Notes under the pieces: model-generated
Databases searched by the model: none
What the model saw: the letters and a program-made list of their open reading frames with translations, nothing else
Told to the model about the DNA's origin: nothing
Made by a program: the position numbers and the translations under genes
Source of the DNA: an uncultured Saprospiraceae bacterium
GTDB lineage: Bacteria; Bacteroidota; Bacteroidia; Chitinophagales; Saprospiraceae
Direction: 5' to 3'
Assembly: GCA_937981555.1 (NCBI GenBank)
Contig: CALJOK010000026.1
Location: 1 to 64,000 of the forward strand
DNA: 64,000 bases
In this document: positions 7,900-17,038 of the stretch, piece after piece
Layout of the letters: the number at the start of each line of letters is the position of its first letter
Numbering within the stretch: the first letter of the stretch is position 1

Positions 7900-10014
7900 T
7901 TACTTTATATCATAAATATATTCCCCCTCCCAATCCAAAGGTGGTGCCTCCTTTTGAAATTGTTCACATCTTTCGATATACATCTTCGCTACTCTATCCG
8001 TTGGAAAAACCACTAAACTCTTTTGAAAAAATTCAATGGATTTTTCCCATTCTTTTTCAAAATAGAATTTTAATCCTTCCTCATAGAAAGGAGAAGATTC
8101 CACTTTCATTTTTTTCAACTCAAATGAATTGGCATCAAAAACTTCATAGATAGAAACAATATTTGACTTTCCTTTAACCACCACTTTATCCAATTGTCGA
8201 ATATGAAAGTCATCATAATTGATCGACTCTTTGGTCGTTTCCGAGATGATGATTTGAGCATCATAATATTTCGTCAAGGACTCTAAGCGAGAGGCTAAAT
8301 TTACAGCATTTCCAATGACTGTCGAGCTCATCCTGGAGGCAGAACCGACTGTTCCCAAAATCACTTTTCCAGTATGAATCCCAACACCAAACCGAATAGG
8401 AAACATCGTATTATGTTGTTGATCATGATTTTGTTGTACTTCATGCATTCCTATTCCTGCCTTCACCGCATCGCTTGGATGTTTATTCGCATCTTCCAGT
8501 TTTCGATCAAAAATACTCATAATGGAATCACCAATATATTTATCAATAAATCCATAATTATGATGAATCGGAGCATCCATTTTCTTAAAATAATCATTTA
8601 GAAAAACCAGTAATTCTTGACTAGTCATCTGCTCAGAAATATTACTAAAGGAGCGAATATCTGAAAACGAAATTGTCAATAATTCTTCCCTCGCTAGTCC
8701 AAGAGGAATATTATTTGTCGCTTTTTCATCTAGCGTTTTTAGAAATTGTTCTGGTACAAATTTTCTAAAAGTGTCCGATAGTTTTCGCATTCGTTCAATG
8801 CTCGTCGCAAATAATCTAGTCAAAAAGAAAGCTTGCAAAAGCATAAAAAATAAAATCCCAAATGGAAATAGATATCCTTCCGCAGTCACTTTTGCTGGAT
8901 AAAAAGTATCGTTCCAACCTGCTATAATTACAATCAACATCCCTACTGTAAATATCGTCCCCCCTCTCCTTTTTCTTTTTAAAACTAAATAAAGAGCATA
9001 CAATAAAAAGAGTGTACTCAACAAAAGTAGTCCTTGAAAAGGTGGTGTCGTCCAATGATTAATTTCATTTGGACTTACTATAATAAAAGTAGCCAAAGCA
9101 ATACAAACCCAAGTAATTAATTGAACTACTCGACTTGAAATTTCTCTTGGAAAGATTGCTTGCAGATATTTAAAAAAGAAAAGAACAATAAAGTAAGTGG
9201 ATAGGTAAGCTAACTTAGAATTGAGTTCAGTTGAAATACTGGTCCAATAAATTAATAGTTTATCCCCTGTAGTCAACACCCGCAACATCGATAACAAACA
9301 TATAATACTGAAATATAAAGCACCCGTTACTCTTCTTCTCATTTGAAAAAAGTACAAATGAGAAATTCCAATAATCAAATAGCATCCTATTAAAAACAAA
9401 ACACTTCCAATAGATATAGCTCGAATGTTTTGGATATTGGATTCTGTTCCGAGCAAGATACTCTTGCGAATAAATCCCGCTTTGCTTGACCTAAAATTAC
9501 TGACTTGAAGTACTAGTTCGGTTTGCCCTTCTTCTAATTCAAACGTGGTCAAATTTGCATCACTTCGAGGAATAGTCGTCGCTTTACTTTCCCCCACGCT
9601 ACCATGAGCAATGACTAAATCTTTATTTATCCAAAGATTATACGCATCTCGGATTTCCGTTAAGCGAACACATAATTTTTTTTGATTTGGAGAGGTGATT
9701 ATTTTTAATCGATAAGTTGTAAACCCATTAGCAGGGAGTGATTTTTCATTTTCATCAACGTAAGTATTCCAAGATTTTGGGACTTGAACCCAATCGGGAA
9801 TCAGGTTTGTTTTTTCAAAATCTTCGGGAGTTAATAATTCTTCCCAATAGAATTCCCACTCACCATCTAACAATACATTTCCATTTTTCTCAAAATCCCA
9901 ATTGGTGAAATCAATGACTCCTTTAGAAGCAATTGGATAATTTTGATCATCGTTATTACGGGAACCACAGCTAAAAAAAATTAGAAGAAAAAAGAAGAGA
10001 ATTATTTTATTCAA
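7900..10014 (-). CDS. Class III adenylate cyclase with 7TM sensory module and TPR tail
   Basis: A 704-residue protein. Residues 1-16 form a lipoprotein-type signal ending FFSC (C16). Residues about 40-190 are a beta-rich extracellular domain (LDGEWEFYWEELL) like the 7TMR-DISM extracellular domains, followed by about seven TM helices (roughly 200-390). The cyclase domain spans about 440-620: metal-binding Asp about 452 (FSDIRSFS) and about 495 (KYIGDSIMS), preceded by the Lys expected for adenine specificity, then TVIGNAVNLASRLE with the transition-state Asn and Arg. Residues about 640-700 are TPR-like. It probably makes cAMP in response to an extracellular cue. It is monocistronic. Confidence 0.9.
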   Translation of the reverse strand: MNKIILFFFLLIFFSCGSRNNDDQNYPIASKGVIDFTNWDFEKNGNVLLDGEWEFYWEELLTPEDFEKTNLIPDWVQVPKSWNTYVDENEKSLPANGFTTYRLKIITSPNQKKLCVRLTEIRDAYNLWINKDLVIAHGSVGESKATTIPRSDANLTTFELEEGQTELVLQVSNFRSSKAGFIRKSILLGTESNIQNIRAISIGSVLFLIGCYLIIGISHLYFFQMRRRVTGALYFSIICLLSMLRVLTTGDKLLIYWTSISTELNSKLAYLSTYFIVLFFFKYLQAIFPREISSRVVQLITWVCIALATFIIVSPNEINHWTTPPFQGLLLLSTLFLLYALYLVLKRKRRGGTIFTVGMLIVIIAGWNDTFYPAKVTAEGYLFPFGILFFMLLQAFFLTRLFATSIERMRKLSDTFRKFVPEQFLKTLDEKATNNIPLGLAREELLTISFSDIRSFSNISEQMTSQELLVFLNDYFKKMDAPIHHNYGFIDKYIGDSIMSIFDRKLEDANKHPSDAVKAGIGMHEVQQNHDQQHNTMFPIRFGVGIHTGKVILGTVGSASRMSSTVIGNAVNLASRLESLTKYYDAQIIISETTKESINYDDFHIRQLDKVVVKGKSNIVSIYEVFDANSFELKKMKVESSPFYEEGLKFYFEKEWEKSIEFFQKSLVVFPTDRVAKMYIERCEQFQKEAPPLDWEGEYIYDIK

Positions 10015-10073
10015 GGGTTTTAGTGTTTTCTTGTATTGATTTATGCCAAAATTTAAATTAGCATTTTTATTAT

Positions 10074-10120
10074 AAAAAAAGAAAGACCTCGTTTAAATAT
10101 AAACGAGGTCTTTCTTTTTT
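10074..10120. terminator. Bidirectional intrinsic terminator
   Basis: A 15-bp perfect stem GAAAGACCTCGTTTA (10081-10095) with its complement at 10100-10114, flanked by A7 and T6. It ends transcription of the DUF5916 gene on the minus strand and can act in either direction. Confidence 0.9.
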
Positions 10121-10138
10121 CTAGACTTAACAATACAC

Positions 10139-12373
10139 TTACAAATTCAACCAATAATTCATTTTAAAGATTATTGCCCTATTTTTTTGTCCAAAAATTT
10201 CAACGGCATAATTGTCGGTGTAAACTAAAAAGATGTCCGACATCGGTTTGAATCGCCATTGCAATCGACTGTTGATATTGAAATTATCTGCTTGAGTATT
10301 ATATTGTAAAAAGGTAGTCCAAAATATATTTTTCGAAAAATTAATTTCAACTCGTGGACTAATTAATAGCAAATCAGCATCAGCAAATGGTTCAGGAAAT
10401 TCTAATTTATTGTACTCCATGCGCAGTCCAAAATTCCCCCAAGGTCGAGTTCGATAATTTACGCCAAGTCGAATCGAAGAACGCGTTCCATTGTAAAATG
10501 AACCGTACAATAATCGACCTTCAAAACCAAAAGACTTTCGAGAATCAGAGCGATATTCTATTTCCCCTATATTGTAAGTATAACTTGCGATTGGCAAAGA
10601 ATCTGTGCTGGTATAGAAAAACTCGGAAAACAATTCGATGTAATTATTACTCACTTTGAACTTTAGGTTACTTCGATTTTTAAACATCATTTCATAATCT
10701 ACTTGAGTAAAGCGAGAATAGTGATGACCGCTTGGCGTAGCTCGTGAACTATTAAATGCACTAAAACGATGTCGATTTAACTTGCTTGTATTTTTAGCAA
10801 AATGAGTGTAGGCAAGATTTGTAAAAAGGGAATGATAACCTTGCCGAAAAGTAGTGTCTCGATTCACATCATAAACGTCTTCTACATTTTGCAAAAAACC
10901 CATGTCTGCGAAATAGTTATTTCCTAAATAATTATAACTCAACCAAGATGACCAATTCGTATTGGAAAAATTAAATCCAGTTTTCAACATATAATTATCT
11001 TCAGAATATCCTTTCTTAAACGAGTGATTGTATCCTCCCCAAATTCGAGTATTTCCATTGCTTGATTGGTAGGTATATTCTAATCCTGCGTTACGGCCAT
11101 AATCTCCTTTTTGAGAATCGGTATTATCAAACGCTTGTCGATTTAGGACAAAACCTTTCAGAACCGAACGAGCAAAAACACGTCGATGAAATGCCGCTGC
11201 TGTATAGTTTTGCCCCAACGTAGTTGAGTCTCCACGAGTATGAATATTCATCAATCCAACTCTGGATTTATTATCTAAATTTCCACTCAGCCGTAAACCA
11301 TAAACTATTGGAACTTGATTATTATCTTCATCCAAACCTATTCTTCGAGAGAAGAATGGTCGCGCACTTCCTGTTCCAAAGTCAGAAAATATATCGCTGT
11401 TTTCCAAAAAGAAAGTTCTCCGCTCAGGAAAGCGAATACTAAACCTACTCAAATTAGTTACTTGCTGATCTACTTCAATTTGGGAAAAATCTGGATTGAG
11501 AGTTAAGTCCAAATTTAAGGAAGAGGTGATCGCAATTTTTGCATCAAGACCTGCATTGGCTTTTGGAATTAGTTTTCGATCTTCAGCCAAATCTGCCACA
11601 AAATCTTTGCTTGCCGAACCTGTCACATAAGGAATAATTGCAATATTTCCTTTTGTTCGTTTTGGTGCAACATCCCAATTCAAAGCTCCGGTGTAACCTA
11701 AGTCAATTCCTCGAAAACGAACAGGCACTTTTGCCCAACAATGATATTCATTCGTTTCCATGTGGCTTCGCAAAAAATTAATTCCCCAAGTTGTTTTGTC
11801 TTGTTCATAGCGAAGTGATTTAAATGGAATAGCAATTTCAACAGTCCAACGATCATCGTAATGTTCTACTTCTGCAAACCATTTATTATCCCAACTATTA
11901 TTAATCCCTCGAGGTCTCGAACCTCTTGCTCCTACACTTCCTGAAAGTAAACTTTCCATTTGCACACCTAGCGGACTCACTCCAAAAAGAAAACCATTTG
12001 TTCGCTGATTCACAGGATCAATGACAAAAGCAAACCCATCCCCATCCCAAAAATCGACATCTCTTTTGAGCGATTGGATCACGTAATTTTTATCATCATA
12101 ACAAACTGCAGAGACATATAAAAAATCATCATTGTAGGTAAGTCGAACTTCTGTTTTGGGATCAGCTCGATCTGTATCATTTGGAAAACTCATCCAAAAA
12201 TCGGAAGCCATTTTTGCATTTTTCCAAGATGCCTCATCCAACACTCCATCCACTCGTATATCATCTGTCGCTCGGCTAATTTGAACTTGATACAATTCTT
12301 GGTTGTCTTCGTCATTATTTCCGAAAACATTTAAGACAAGAATGGAGAAAAAAATGGTGAATAAATATTTCAT
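10139..12373 (-). CDS. DUF5916 / CBM9-like outer-membrane protein
   Basis: A 744-residue exported protein with a signal peptide (1-18). Residues about 30-240 are a carbohydrate-binding family 9-like beta-sandwich (RVDGVLDEASWKNA; TEVRLTYNDDFLYVSAVCYD), followed by the long DUF5916 region that looks like a beta-barrel of alternating amphipathic strands with many aromatic residues, ending in KMNYWLNL with the hydrophobic C-terminal strand typical of outer-membrane proteins. This architecture is widespread in Bacteroidota; its role is not established, but surface glycan binding is plausible. A -7 element at 12405 and a 16-bp palindrome at 12444 lie upstream. Confidence 0.85.
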   Translation of the reverse strand: MKYLFTIFFSILVLNVFGNNDEDNQELYQVQISRATDDIRVDGVLDEASWKNAKMASDFWMSFPNDTDRADPKTEVRLTYNDDFLYVSAVCYDDKNYVIQSLKRDVDFWDGDGFAFVIDPVNQRTNGFLFGVSPLGVQMESLLSGSVGARGSRPRGINNSWDNKWFAEVEHYDDRWTVEIAIPFKSLRYEQDKTTWGINFLRSHMETNEYHCWAKVPVRFRGIDLGYTGALNWDVAPKRTKGNIAIIPYVTGSASKDFVADLAEDRKLIPKANAGLDAKIAITSSLNLDLTLNPDFSQIEVDQQVTNLSRFSIRFPERRTFFLENSDIFSDFGTGSARPFFSRRIGLDEDNNQVPIVYGLRLSGNLDNKSRVGLMNIHTRGDSTTLGQNYTAAAFHRRVFARSVLKGFVLNRQAFDNTDSQKGDYGRNAGLEYTYQSSNGNTRIWGGYNHSFKKGYSEDNYMLKTGFNFSNTNWSSWLSYNYLGNNYFADMGFLQNVEDVYDVNRDTTFRQGYHSLFTNLAYTHFAKNTSKLNRHRFSAFNSSRATPSGHHYSRFTQVDYEMMFKNRSNLKFKVSNNYIELFSEFFYTSTDSLPIASYTYNIGEIEYRSDSRKSFGFEGRLLYGSFYNGTRSSIRLGVNYRTRPWGNFGLRMEYNKLEFPEPFADADLLLISPRVEINFSKNIFWTTFLQYNTQADNFNINSRLQWRFKPMSDIFLVYTDNYAVEIFGQKNRAIIFKMNYWLNL

Positions 12374-12404
12374 CGTTGATTTTAGTTGGTTTGGATAAGT
12401 GATG

Positions 12405-12412
12405 CAAATATA
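12405..12412 (-). promoter_or_regulatory. Predicted -7 promoter element of the DUF5916 gene
   Basis: On the minus strand TATATTTG, matching TAnnTTTG, 32 bp before the start codon at 12373. Confidence 0.5.
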
Positions 12413-12443
12413 TGACCATTTTCAGTAATTCTTTGTCTAGAAA

Positions 12444-12459
12444 AACTTGTTAACAAGTT
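12444..12459. promoter_or_regulatory. Perfect 16-bp palindrome, possible operator
   Basis: AACTTGTTAACAAGTT is a perfect palindrome without spacer, lying about 32 bp upstream of the predicted -7 box of the DUF5916 gene, where an activator or repressor could bind. No regulator gene is adjacent, so the binding protein is unknown. Confidence 0.35.
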
Positions 12460-12471
12460 GTTATCAAATTG

Positions 12472-12508
12472 AAAAAAGCATCCCCAACTTAAATGAGAAT
12501 GCTTTTTA
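12472..12508. terminator. Intrinsic terminator
   Basis: A stem AAAAAGCAT / ATGCTTTTT with a 17-nt loop and T-run; it follows the lipoprotein gene ending at 12560 on the minus strand. Confidence 0.6.
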
Positions 12509-12559
12509 TTTTTAAGAAAAGAAAGGGAAAATAATTTATTGAAAAAAAAATTAGAAGAG

Positions 12560-13237
12560 TTAATCAATTCTGTAAGGAAACTTCCTAGCAGATCGAGCAT
12601 TGATATTTTCAATTATATCTTCAGAGGTACTTCTCCAGTTTGCATCACAATCATAAGAGATTGACCATAGTGCATTTCCATCTTCCTGATTGACTAAAGC
12701 AAAACCTGTTTTAACTTTTTTATTTCTAGAATTCACATAAGGCAAAACTCTATTTCTAGATATCGCTGCAATGATTTGTGTTCCTGCCTCTATTCCATAA
12801 GAAGCCATATCAGACATGTATCTTCTTTTTTCAATTTGAGCTTTTACCACAGCATCTACTCCTAAAAGTTTAGCTAGTTCTGCTGGATCTTTACTCCAAG
12901 AATCTTTTATCTCGATACCATTTTGTTCTAACAAATCAAGTGTCTTAGAATAGTGTTGTAAGTCAACTCTTAATTGATCTTTTCCTCTTCGAGTACTTGT
13001 CAAAATTGCATTAAAAAAGGAAGATTGAAAAGCTTTACTTTCTGATATTTCGATACGTTGAATATCTTCTTCCGTCAAATCTTTTGGTGGGATACCTGTG
13101 TACACCATCTCAAATGGGAGGACAGCAACAGTTTGATGTGTTGAAGTTTTCTCTTCAAAATCAGCTACCGTATAATATTGTTTACAACCTGTAGTGAGTA
13201 TTAATAAAAATAAAGGAATGCAGATTAAAGTTTTCAT
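12560..13237 (-). CDS. Putative lipoprotein, LpoB/CsgG-like fold candidate
   Basis: A 225-residue protein with a lipoprotein signal peptide (lipobox LTTGC, C18). A segment QTVAVLPFEMVY near residue 40, and LLGVDAVVKAQIEKRRYMSD near 125-145, recall the nucleotide-binding-like fold shared by LpoB, CsgG and GNA1162-type lipoproteins, in which a conserved strand VAVLPF is followed by a 'GVDAVV' strand. That link is a motif impression and the function is unknown. A -7 element lies at 13278, 41 bp upstream. Confidence 0.6.
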   Translation of the reverse strand: MKTLICIPLFLLILTTGCKQYYTVADFEEKTSTHQTVAVLPFEMVYTGIPPKDLTEEDIQRIEISESKAFQSSFFNAILTSTRRGKDQLRVDLQHYSKTLDLLEQNGIEIKDSWSKDPAELAKLLGVDAVVKAQIEKRRYMSDMASYGIEAGTQIIAAISRNRVLPYVNSRNKKVKTGFALVNQEDGNALWSISYDCDANWRSTSEDIIENINARSARKFPYRID

Positions 13238-13277
13238 AGTTAGGAATTTTTAAAGTGAATTAATAAGTTTAGTTAAT

Positions 13278-13285
13278 CAAATATA
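13278..13285 (-). promoter_or_regulatory. Predicted -7 promoter element of the lipoprotein gene
   Basis: On the minus strand TATATTTG, matching TAnnTTTG, 41 bp before the start codon at 13237. Confidence 0.5.
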
Positions 13286-13498
13286 TTTCCTCTTCCGTTC
13301 TTTTTCAAAAATAAAAATGAATTTAACTCAGGATTAACTGACTCGTTATCAAGGTGTTATGAATAAGGAAAAAACCTTTCATTATTTAAGATTTTGATAA
13401 CTCGAATTAGACATCAACTAATTTTTTCTCATCCAAAATTTTATCCTTATCTTCTCATTTCAAACAACTACAATTTCATAACAATACAATTACAAAAA

Positions 13499-14482
13499 AT
13501 GGAATATCGACGACTCGGCAAATCAGGTTTACAAGTGAGTGCACTTTCTCTTGGCTCTTGGTTGACTTTTGGAAAACAAATTGGGGATGATACCGCAGAA
13601 GATTTGATGAAACTCGCTTACGACAAAGGCGTTAATTTTTTCGACAATGCAGAAACCTACGCCAATGGAAAATCTGAAATCGTGATGGGAAATATTTTAA
13701 AGAAAATGGGTTGGGATCGATCAAGTTATGTGGTTTCGAGTAAAGCTTATTTTGGCGATGGAGGGAAACTTCCTAACCAAACTGGATTGAGTCGAAAGCA
13801 TTTGGTGGAAGCTTGTGAAGCTGCCTTGAAAAGATTGCAAGTAGAATATTTGGATTTATATTATTGCCATCGACCTGATAAAAACACGCCCATCGAAGAA
13901 ACTGTTTTGACGATGAATCATTTAATTCAGCAAGGAAAAATATTTTATTGGGGAACATCGGAATGGAGTGCGCAAGAAATTATGGAAGCTCACATGGTTG
14001 CCAAAGAATATCGATTGATTGGCCCAACAATGGAGCAACCTCAATATAATATGTTTCATCGAGAAAAGGTGGAAGTCGACTTTAGTCAAATTTATAAAAC
14101 AGTTGGATTAGGTACAACCATTTGGTCGCCTTTAGCTTCAGGTGTTTTGACGGATAAATATATTGGTCAGATGCCAGAGGGAACTCGATTGGGAATGGCT
14201 GGTTTGGAATGGTTAAAAGAACGTTCGCTAGATCCTCATCGATTAAGTCTTTGTAGAAAATTAAATACTTTGGCTGGTGATTTAGGAACGAGTTTGGCAA
14301 AACTAGCAATTGCTTGGTGTGCAAAAAATCCAAACGTGAGTACGGTAATTTTGGGAGCGTCGAAGCAACATCACTTGGAGGAAACTTTGACGTCATTGGA
14401 AATTGTTCCAAAAATAACAGAAGAGATAAATCAACGGATTGAAGATATTCTAGAAAACAAACCGAAGCATCCGATGTTTTAA
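13499..14482 (+). CDS. Aldo/keto reductase, potassium-channel beta-subunit-like
   Basis: A 327-residue TIM-barrel oxidoreductase starting at the ATG at 13499; an in-frame ATA/TTG-rich extension upstream has no family sequence. It begins MEYRRLGKSGLQVSALSLG. The catalytic tetrad is visible as Asp and Tyr in FFDNAETYANGKSE, Lys in VVSSKAYF and His in YYCHRPD. The NADPH-binding C-terminal part shows SPLASGVLTDKY and VILGASKQHHLEE. The layout is that of the YghZ/Kvbeta branch of aldo/keto reductases, which reduce reactive aldehydes. It is a single gene, with palindromic element family A copy 2 immediately after it. Confidence 0.93.
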   Translation: MEYRRLGKSGLQVSALSLGSWLTFGKQIGDDTAEDLMKLAYDKGVNFFDNAETYANGKSEIVMGNILKKMGWDRSSYVVSSKAYFGDGGKLPNQTGLSRKHLVEACEAALKRLQVEYLDLYYCHRPDKNTPIEETVLTMNHLIQQGKIFYWGTSEWSAQEIMEAHMVAKEYRLIGPTMEQPQYNMFHREKVEVDFSQIYKTVGLGTTIWSPLASGVLTDKYIGQMPEGTRLGMAGLEWLKERSLDPHRLSLCRKLNTLAGDLGTSLAKLAIAWCAKNPNVSTVILGASKQHHLEETLTSLEIVPKITEEINQRIEDILENKPKHPMF

Positions 14483-14498
14483 AAGAGTCGCACGAATC

Positions 14499-14609
14499 AC
14501 ACGTGGTGGTCTGCTTTAGCTGACCTAAAAAAAAGAAGCGTAGCGAAAAAATATTTTGGAAAAATCACTTCGCTCTTTTTCAGGTCAGCTAAAGCAGACC
14601 ACCACGTGT
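14499..14609. repeat. Palindromic element family A, copy 2 (best copy)
   Basis: Perfect 28-bp terminal inverted repeats at 14499-14526 and 14582-14609; each arm contains CACGTGGTGGTCTGC and TTTAGCTGACCT. The interior has an A8 run, GAAGCGTAGCGA and, toward the right, TCACTTCGCTCTTTTT, which can pair with the left interior to extend the stem. It lies between convergent genes (13499 plus, 14621 minus), unlike copies 1 and 3, which precede promoters. No coding capacity. Confidence 0.9.
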
Positions 14610-14620
14610 AACTTTCCCTT

Positions 14621-16225
14621 TTAATCTATTTTTAAAATTTTAACTGTTTGATTATCTACTTTTAATAAATATAAATTACTCGGTAGCTGAGAAATATTAA
14701 TTTCCTGATTACTCGAAATTATCGTTCCTTTCATCACTTCAATCCCATTCGAGGAATACAAACTAAAATCAAATGGCTTCGAAATATTTGACGTAATCGT
14801 AATCATGGAATTACTTGGATTAGGAAAAACATCTACTCTACGATCATTTTGAATTTGCTCCACATTATCTAAAATATCGTTTTCACAATTTCCTGGCATA
14901 TTATTATCCATCCAAACTACTCTACTCGCAATCCAATTTTTTAAATACTGAATTTCCTCAGGATATGATTGAGGAATCGGCTGAGGTTCAATCCAAATAG
15001 ACTCTCCAATATGATCATCCCATTTGGTAAAATTCCTTTGAATCGCATCTGAGATTAATAGTACATCTTCATCTATCCAAGTATCGATGCTATCGGAATG
15101 GAGAAATTCTTCTCGGAATTTTGTCCATCTACACTTAAGTCTATTTTGAAATAAAGAATCTTGCATCATCGTCTGCCACCATAAAGGCATGCTATCGTGG
15201 TCTCCACAATCATCTTGATTTTGTAAATAAGTCCAACCTGTAAAATCGTTATTGGAACAAACTAAAGAAACACCATAGGTCTGATCAAAATCCCAAATTG
15301 GTCCTGCGTTCAATTTTCCGCCTTTACTATCTTTGTCTTTATGAATATATGAACTCAACTTATATCCATCCGAATTTTTACTTAACTCATTGATCAATAA
15401 AAAATCTGTAAAAGAATTTAGGTTGATATAATCATTATACCTGACCCCTTGGCTATTGGTATAATTTGGAGAAAATAAAGCTTCCTCAAAGTTAGCCATC
15501 CAATTCTGGATATAATCAATTTGTAAATCTTCAATTTTATCTTCTTTTGGATAATACCATTGGAAAGTCATCGGGACTCCACCTAGCGACTCATAATTAG
15601 ATTCAAATCCACCTCCTCCTAGCCAATCGATTCTCAAAATATAACCTCCCGTCACATCGTCTCCTGTCAGATCATCCTCACTTAATTTGGCAATATCAAC
15701 TCTATCATCGTCGCGCTTAATTTTTTCAGTCAAAATATAAACTCCTCGATAATCATCATTGACTATCAACTCAACATATTTCCACTCTGAGGCATAATGT
15801 CCCATTCGTTGCGCAAAATAAAAACTCATCGGAATTCTAACTTGGGATTTATCAATGACCATCGCATGTAAAATCCAATCTTCTTCTCCTCCCATTCCAA
15901 ACAGATTTACAGAAGTGTCTTGATTTGATGAATTTCGTAATTCTATGGAGTAAGTTTTTTTGTCAAAACCTTGAGTAGAATTTCCTCTGGTTTCTATTCC
16001 TATCGAACCATCATAATGATTGAAGTTATCATTCACATTATTAATCGTACCATTGTCATTAAATATGATTCCCATAGTCCCATCAATTTTGGGTTCATCG
16101 GGAATAGTTTCGCCATTGGTGTTTATAATAATTACTGGAAGATTGCTCTCAGATAACATTTGTGAAAAAATTGAAGTTGATAGAAAAAAATTCAAAAGTA
16201 GAAGAATACAAATTTTTGGATTCAT
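14621..16225 (-). CDS. CotH-family protein with T9SS C-terminal sorting domain
   Basis: A 534-residue secreted protein. A signal peptide (1-21, FFLSTSIFSQ) is followed by the CotH kinase-like domain (about 28-440): PVIIINTNG, a GSIGIETRGNSTQGFDKKTY strand-loop, EDWILHAMVIDKSQVR, YVELIVNDDYRGVYILTEK and GPIWDFDQTYG with the conserved Asp pair. The last about 75 residues (VDVFPNPSNSMITI to the end) form a type A T9SS sorting domain, so the protein is exported through the type IX system and probably surface-attached. CotH proteins include protein kinases of spore coats; activity of this branch is not known. Confidence 0.9.
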   Translation of the reverse strand: MNPKICILLLLNFFLSTSIFSQMLSESNLPVIIINTNGETIPDEPKIDGTMGIIFNDNGTINNVNDNFNHYDGSIGIETRGNSTQGFDKKTYSIELRNSSNQDTSVNLFGMGGEEDWILHAMVIDKSQVRIPMSFYFAQRMGHYASEWKYVELIVNDDYRGVYILTEKIKRDDDRVDIAKLSEDDLTGDDVTGGYILRIDWLGGGGFESNYESLGGVPMTFQWYYPKEDKIEDLQIDYIQNWMANFEEALFSPNYTNSQGVRYNDYINLNSFTDFLLINELSKNSDGYKLSSYIHKDKDSKGGKLNAGPIWDFDQTYGVSLVCSNNDFTGWTYLQNQDDCGDHDSMPLWWQTMMQDSLFQNRLKCRWTKFREEFLHSDSIDTWIDEDVLLISDAIQRNFTKWDDHIGESIWIEPQPIPQSYPEEIQYLKNWIASRVVWMDNNMPGNCENDILDNVEQIQNDRRVDVFPNPSNSMITITSNISKPFDFSLYSSNGIEVMKGTIISSNQEINISQLPSNLYLLKVDNQTVKILKID

Positions 16226-16266
16226 TATTTGTGTAGGTTAGAGATGTTCAACATTTGAGGTTTGAA

Positions 16267-16274
16267 CAAATATA
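16267..16274 (-). promoter_or_regulatory. Predicted -7 promoter element of the CotH gene
   Basis: On the minus strand TATATTTG, matching TAnnTTTG, 42 bp before the start codon at 16225. Confidence 0.5.
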
Positions 16275-16501
16275 AGTGGATTAATTATAGGAAATTTTAA
16301 AGGGAAATTCAAATTACAATTTTCATTTAAGACAATCAATTTTGATCATTTTTTATTTGCTAACTAGACTACTTATTTACAACAATTCTAAAGAAGTACT
16401 TTAACATTCCTACCCTCTTTTCCATTTTCACCAGTCTTAACTTTATCAGGTATTCAAGCAAATGTGTTGAGTGATTTTTTTTATTAAAAATACTTTTAAT
16501 T

Positions 16502-16966
16502 ATGAACACCAGACTTCATTTCGAAAATTTGACGAATCTAATTTTTGCATTTCTGGCCTTTCTCCTCTTATTATTTAGTTATGGAATGGTTCAAATTAAC
16601 TCAGTAGAAAAAGAAGAAGCTAATTGTGGAACAAAAAATGTTTCGACTGAATTCTCCCCTGAGTTAGAAAAAGAAATTCAATTTGGCTCACAGTTATTTA
16701 AAAATAATTGTGGCTCCTGTCACGCTAAAAACATGAAAGCTAAAATGACTGGGCCAGCACTTGCTGATGTGGAAAAAAGATGGAATGGTAATCGGGAAAA
16801 TCTACGAGCTTGGATTCGAAATTCTCAGGCCTATTTGTTGACTGATGATCCTTATGCGAAAAATTTATATGCAGAATATGGAGAGAGTGTGATGACGGCT
16901 TTTCCTAATTTGAAAGATGAGGAGATTGATGCGATTTTGGGATATATTAAACTTGTTGCCAACTGA
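16502..16966 (+). CDS. Membrane-anchored c-type cytochrome
   Basis: A 154-residue protein with an uncleaved or cleavable N-terminal hydrophobic segment (13-33) and one heme c motif C70-G-S-C73-H74. A GPAL segment and the distal heme-ligand candidate M131 (VMTAFPNLKDEEIDAILGYI) complete a class I cytochrome c domain of normal length. It would act as a periplasmic electron carrier. The gene is alone, with a strong terminator at 16992, so its oxidase or reductase partner is not evident from context. Confidence 0.9.
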   Translation: MNTRLHFENLTNLIFAFLAFLLLLFSYGMVQINSVEKEEANCGTKNVSTEFSPELEKEIQFGSQLFKNNCGSCHAKNMKAKMTGPALADVEKRWNGNRENLRAWIRNSQAYLLTDDPYAKNLYAEYGESVMTAFPNLKDEEIDAILGYIKLVAN

Positions 16967-16991
16967 TTTTATAGAAACTAAAAAAATAATT

Positions 16992-17026
16992 AGGTATCGG
17001 ATCCCTTGAAGGGATCCGATACCTCT
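16992..17026. terminator. Strong intrinsic terminator
   Basis: A perfect 16-bp arm (AGGTATCGGATCCCTT and its complement) around a single central G, so the real loop is a few nt shorter than the arms, followed by CTTTTA. It lies between the convergent cytochrome and alpha-2-macroglobulin genes. Confidence 0.85.
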
Positions 17027-17038
17027 TTTATTTCTATT

